This document shows positions 7,090-7,569 of a DNA stretch of 7,569 bases, piece by piece. The position numbers were made by a program, and so were the translations under genes. Position 1 is the first letter of the stretch; the number at the start of each line of letters is the position of its first letter. A model generated the notes under the pieces. It ran no database searches, was not told the DNA's origin, and saw only the letters and a program-made list of their open reading frames with translations. The stretch covers positions 1 through 7,569 of the forward strand of contig CBDUBU010000198.1 in the NCBI GenBank assembly GCA_965365465.1, given 5' to 3'. The DNA comes from CBDUBU01 sp965365465 (GTDB lineage: Bacteria; Bacteroidota; Rhodothermia; Rhodothermales; DASSAV01).

Positions 7090-7569
7090 ATTTGTCTCCT
7101 CACGGGCGGCCTGGTATCAGGCTCCTGCCGGCCTGAGCGTTGTGCATGATGCCTGCCTGCGAGGACAAGCACATCGTGGGCGATACGGTCGGCGGCCTCA
7201 GGACGGGCCAGCGCCCGCGCCGCCTCGGCCATCTGCCTTCTCCGATCCCCGTCGCCCAGCAGCGTCCGCGCCTTTGCCGCCAGCGTTTCCATCAACCCCG
7301 CTTCCGGAAGCAGAACGGCGGCGCCCGCTTCTTCCATGCTGTGGGCATTGCTGGTCTGGTGGTCTTCCGCCACGTTCGGCGAGGGGACGAGCAGCGCCGG
7401 CGTCCCGGTAACCATCAGTTCGCTGCACGTGATCGCGCCTGCACGGCACAGCGCCAGGTCGGCAGCGGCGTACGCCAGGTCCATCCTTTCTACGTATTTC
7501 ATCAGCCGCAACCGATCATGCAGCGGCGCCAGGTTTTGCAGGCGCTCGTAGTAGCGGGCGCCCGTCTGC
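7086..7569 (-). CDS. murG: MurG glycosyltransferase, C-terminal part only
   Basis: UDP-GlcNAc:lipid I (undecaprenyl-PP-MurNAc-pentapeptide) GlcNAc transferase, a peripheral inner-membrane enzyme that makes lipid II. Only the last 160 residues are in the window; the frame is open at the right edge. Visible features, numbered from the first codon in the window, are QTGARYYE at 1-8 (the QTG that begins the UDP-binding half of GT-B MurG proteins), YVERMDLAYAAADLALCRAGA near 25-45, TCSELMVTGTPALLVPSP near 47-64 with the conserved Glu of the donor-sugar site, and DHQTSNA near 69-75. A helical C-terminus with a His/Arg-rich tail follows. A start inside this frame (for example TTG at 7511) would cut the fold, so it is read as the end of a longer gene. 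It overlaps murC by four bases. Confidence 0.96.
   Translation of the reverse strand, partial: QTGARYYERLQNLAPLHDRLRLMKYVERMDLAYAAADLALCRAGAITCSELMVTGTPALLVPSPNVAEDHQTSNAHSMEEAGAAVLLPEAGLMETLAAKARTLLGDGDRRRQMAEAARALARPEAADRIAHDVLVLAGRHHAQRSGRQEPDTRPPVRRQI
7096..7101 (-). promoter_or_regulatory. Ribosome binding site of murC
   Basis: GAGGAG on the minus strand lies six bases before the murC ATG at 7089 and within the last codons of murG. With the ATGA overlap it fits re-initiation by ribosomes finishing murG. Confidence 0.75.

Noticed and set aside
7086..7511. A complete 141-codon gene starting at TTG 7511
   Set aside because: The frame is open upstream to the window edge and encodes the conserved MurG QTG motif there, so it is the end of murG rather than a separate small gene.

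Overview
The window is an ordinary, well-conserved chromosomal segment. It carries the 3' end of a division and cell wall (dcw) cluster, followed by a sodium/proton antiporter gene. All six protein genes are on the minus strand, so the biological reading order runs from the right edge to the left: murG (3' end only), murC, ftsQ, ftsA, ftsZ, a 605-base non-coding gap, then nhaA (5' part, running off the left edge). The DNA is GC-rich. That bias produces long stop-free frames opposite the real genes, including one of 826 codons, and these should not be taken as genes.

The order murG-murC-ftsQ-ftsA-ftsZ, with no murB or ddl between murC and ftsQ, fits the Bacteroidota/Rhodothermota/Balneolota (FCB) type of dcw cluster rather than the proteobacterial type. 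With the high GC content, a Rhodothermota-like bacterium is my best guess. This is inference from gene order and general protein character, not from a database search.

Region by region. 7569-5689: MurG and MurC complete lipid II synthesis and UDP-MurNAc-L-Ala formation; the two genes overlap by ATGA and are translationally coupled. 5664-4873: FtsQ (DivIB), the periplasmic POTRA protein of the divisome. 4827-3559: FtsA, the actin-like membrane anchor of the Z ring. 3558-3404: a 155-base gap holding a perfect inverted repeat before ftsZ. 3403-2114: FtsZ, complete with its C-terminal conserved peptide. 2113-1509: a gap with a series of hairpins, one with terminator character, that probably ends the dcw transcript. 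1508-1: NhaA, a separate unit in function.

The wall and division genes form one pathway: precursor synthesis (MurC, MurG) feeds the septal machinery that FtsZ organises, FtsA tethers, and FtsQ links to the periplasmic synthases. NhaA is unrelated and handles sodium and pH homeostasis.

I found no mobile element, CRISPR array, tRNA or rRNA, and no clearly new system. The most curious point is that the NhaA reading frame does not stop at the usual C-terminus. It continues for at least 60 residues into what looks like a further membrane segment, and is still open at the window edge. The structured intergenic DNA on both sides of ftsZ is the second point of interest.
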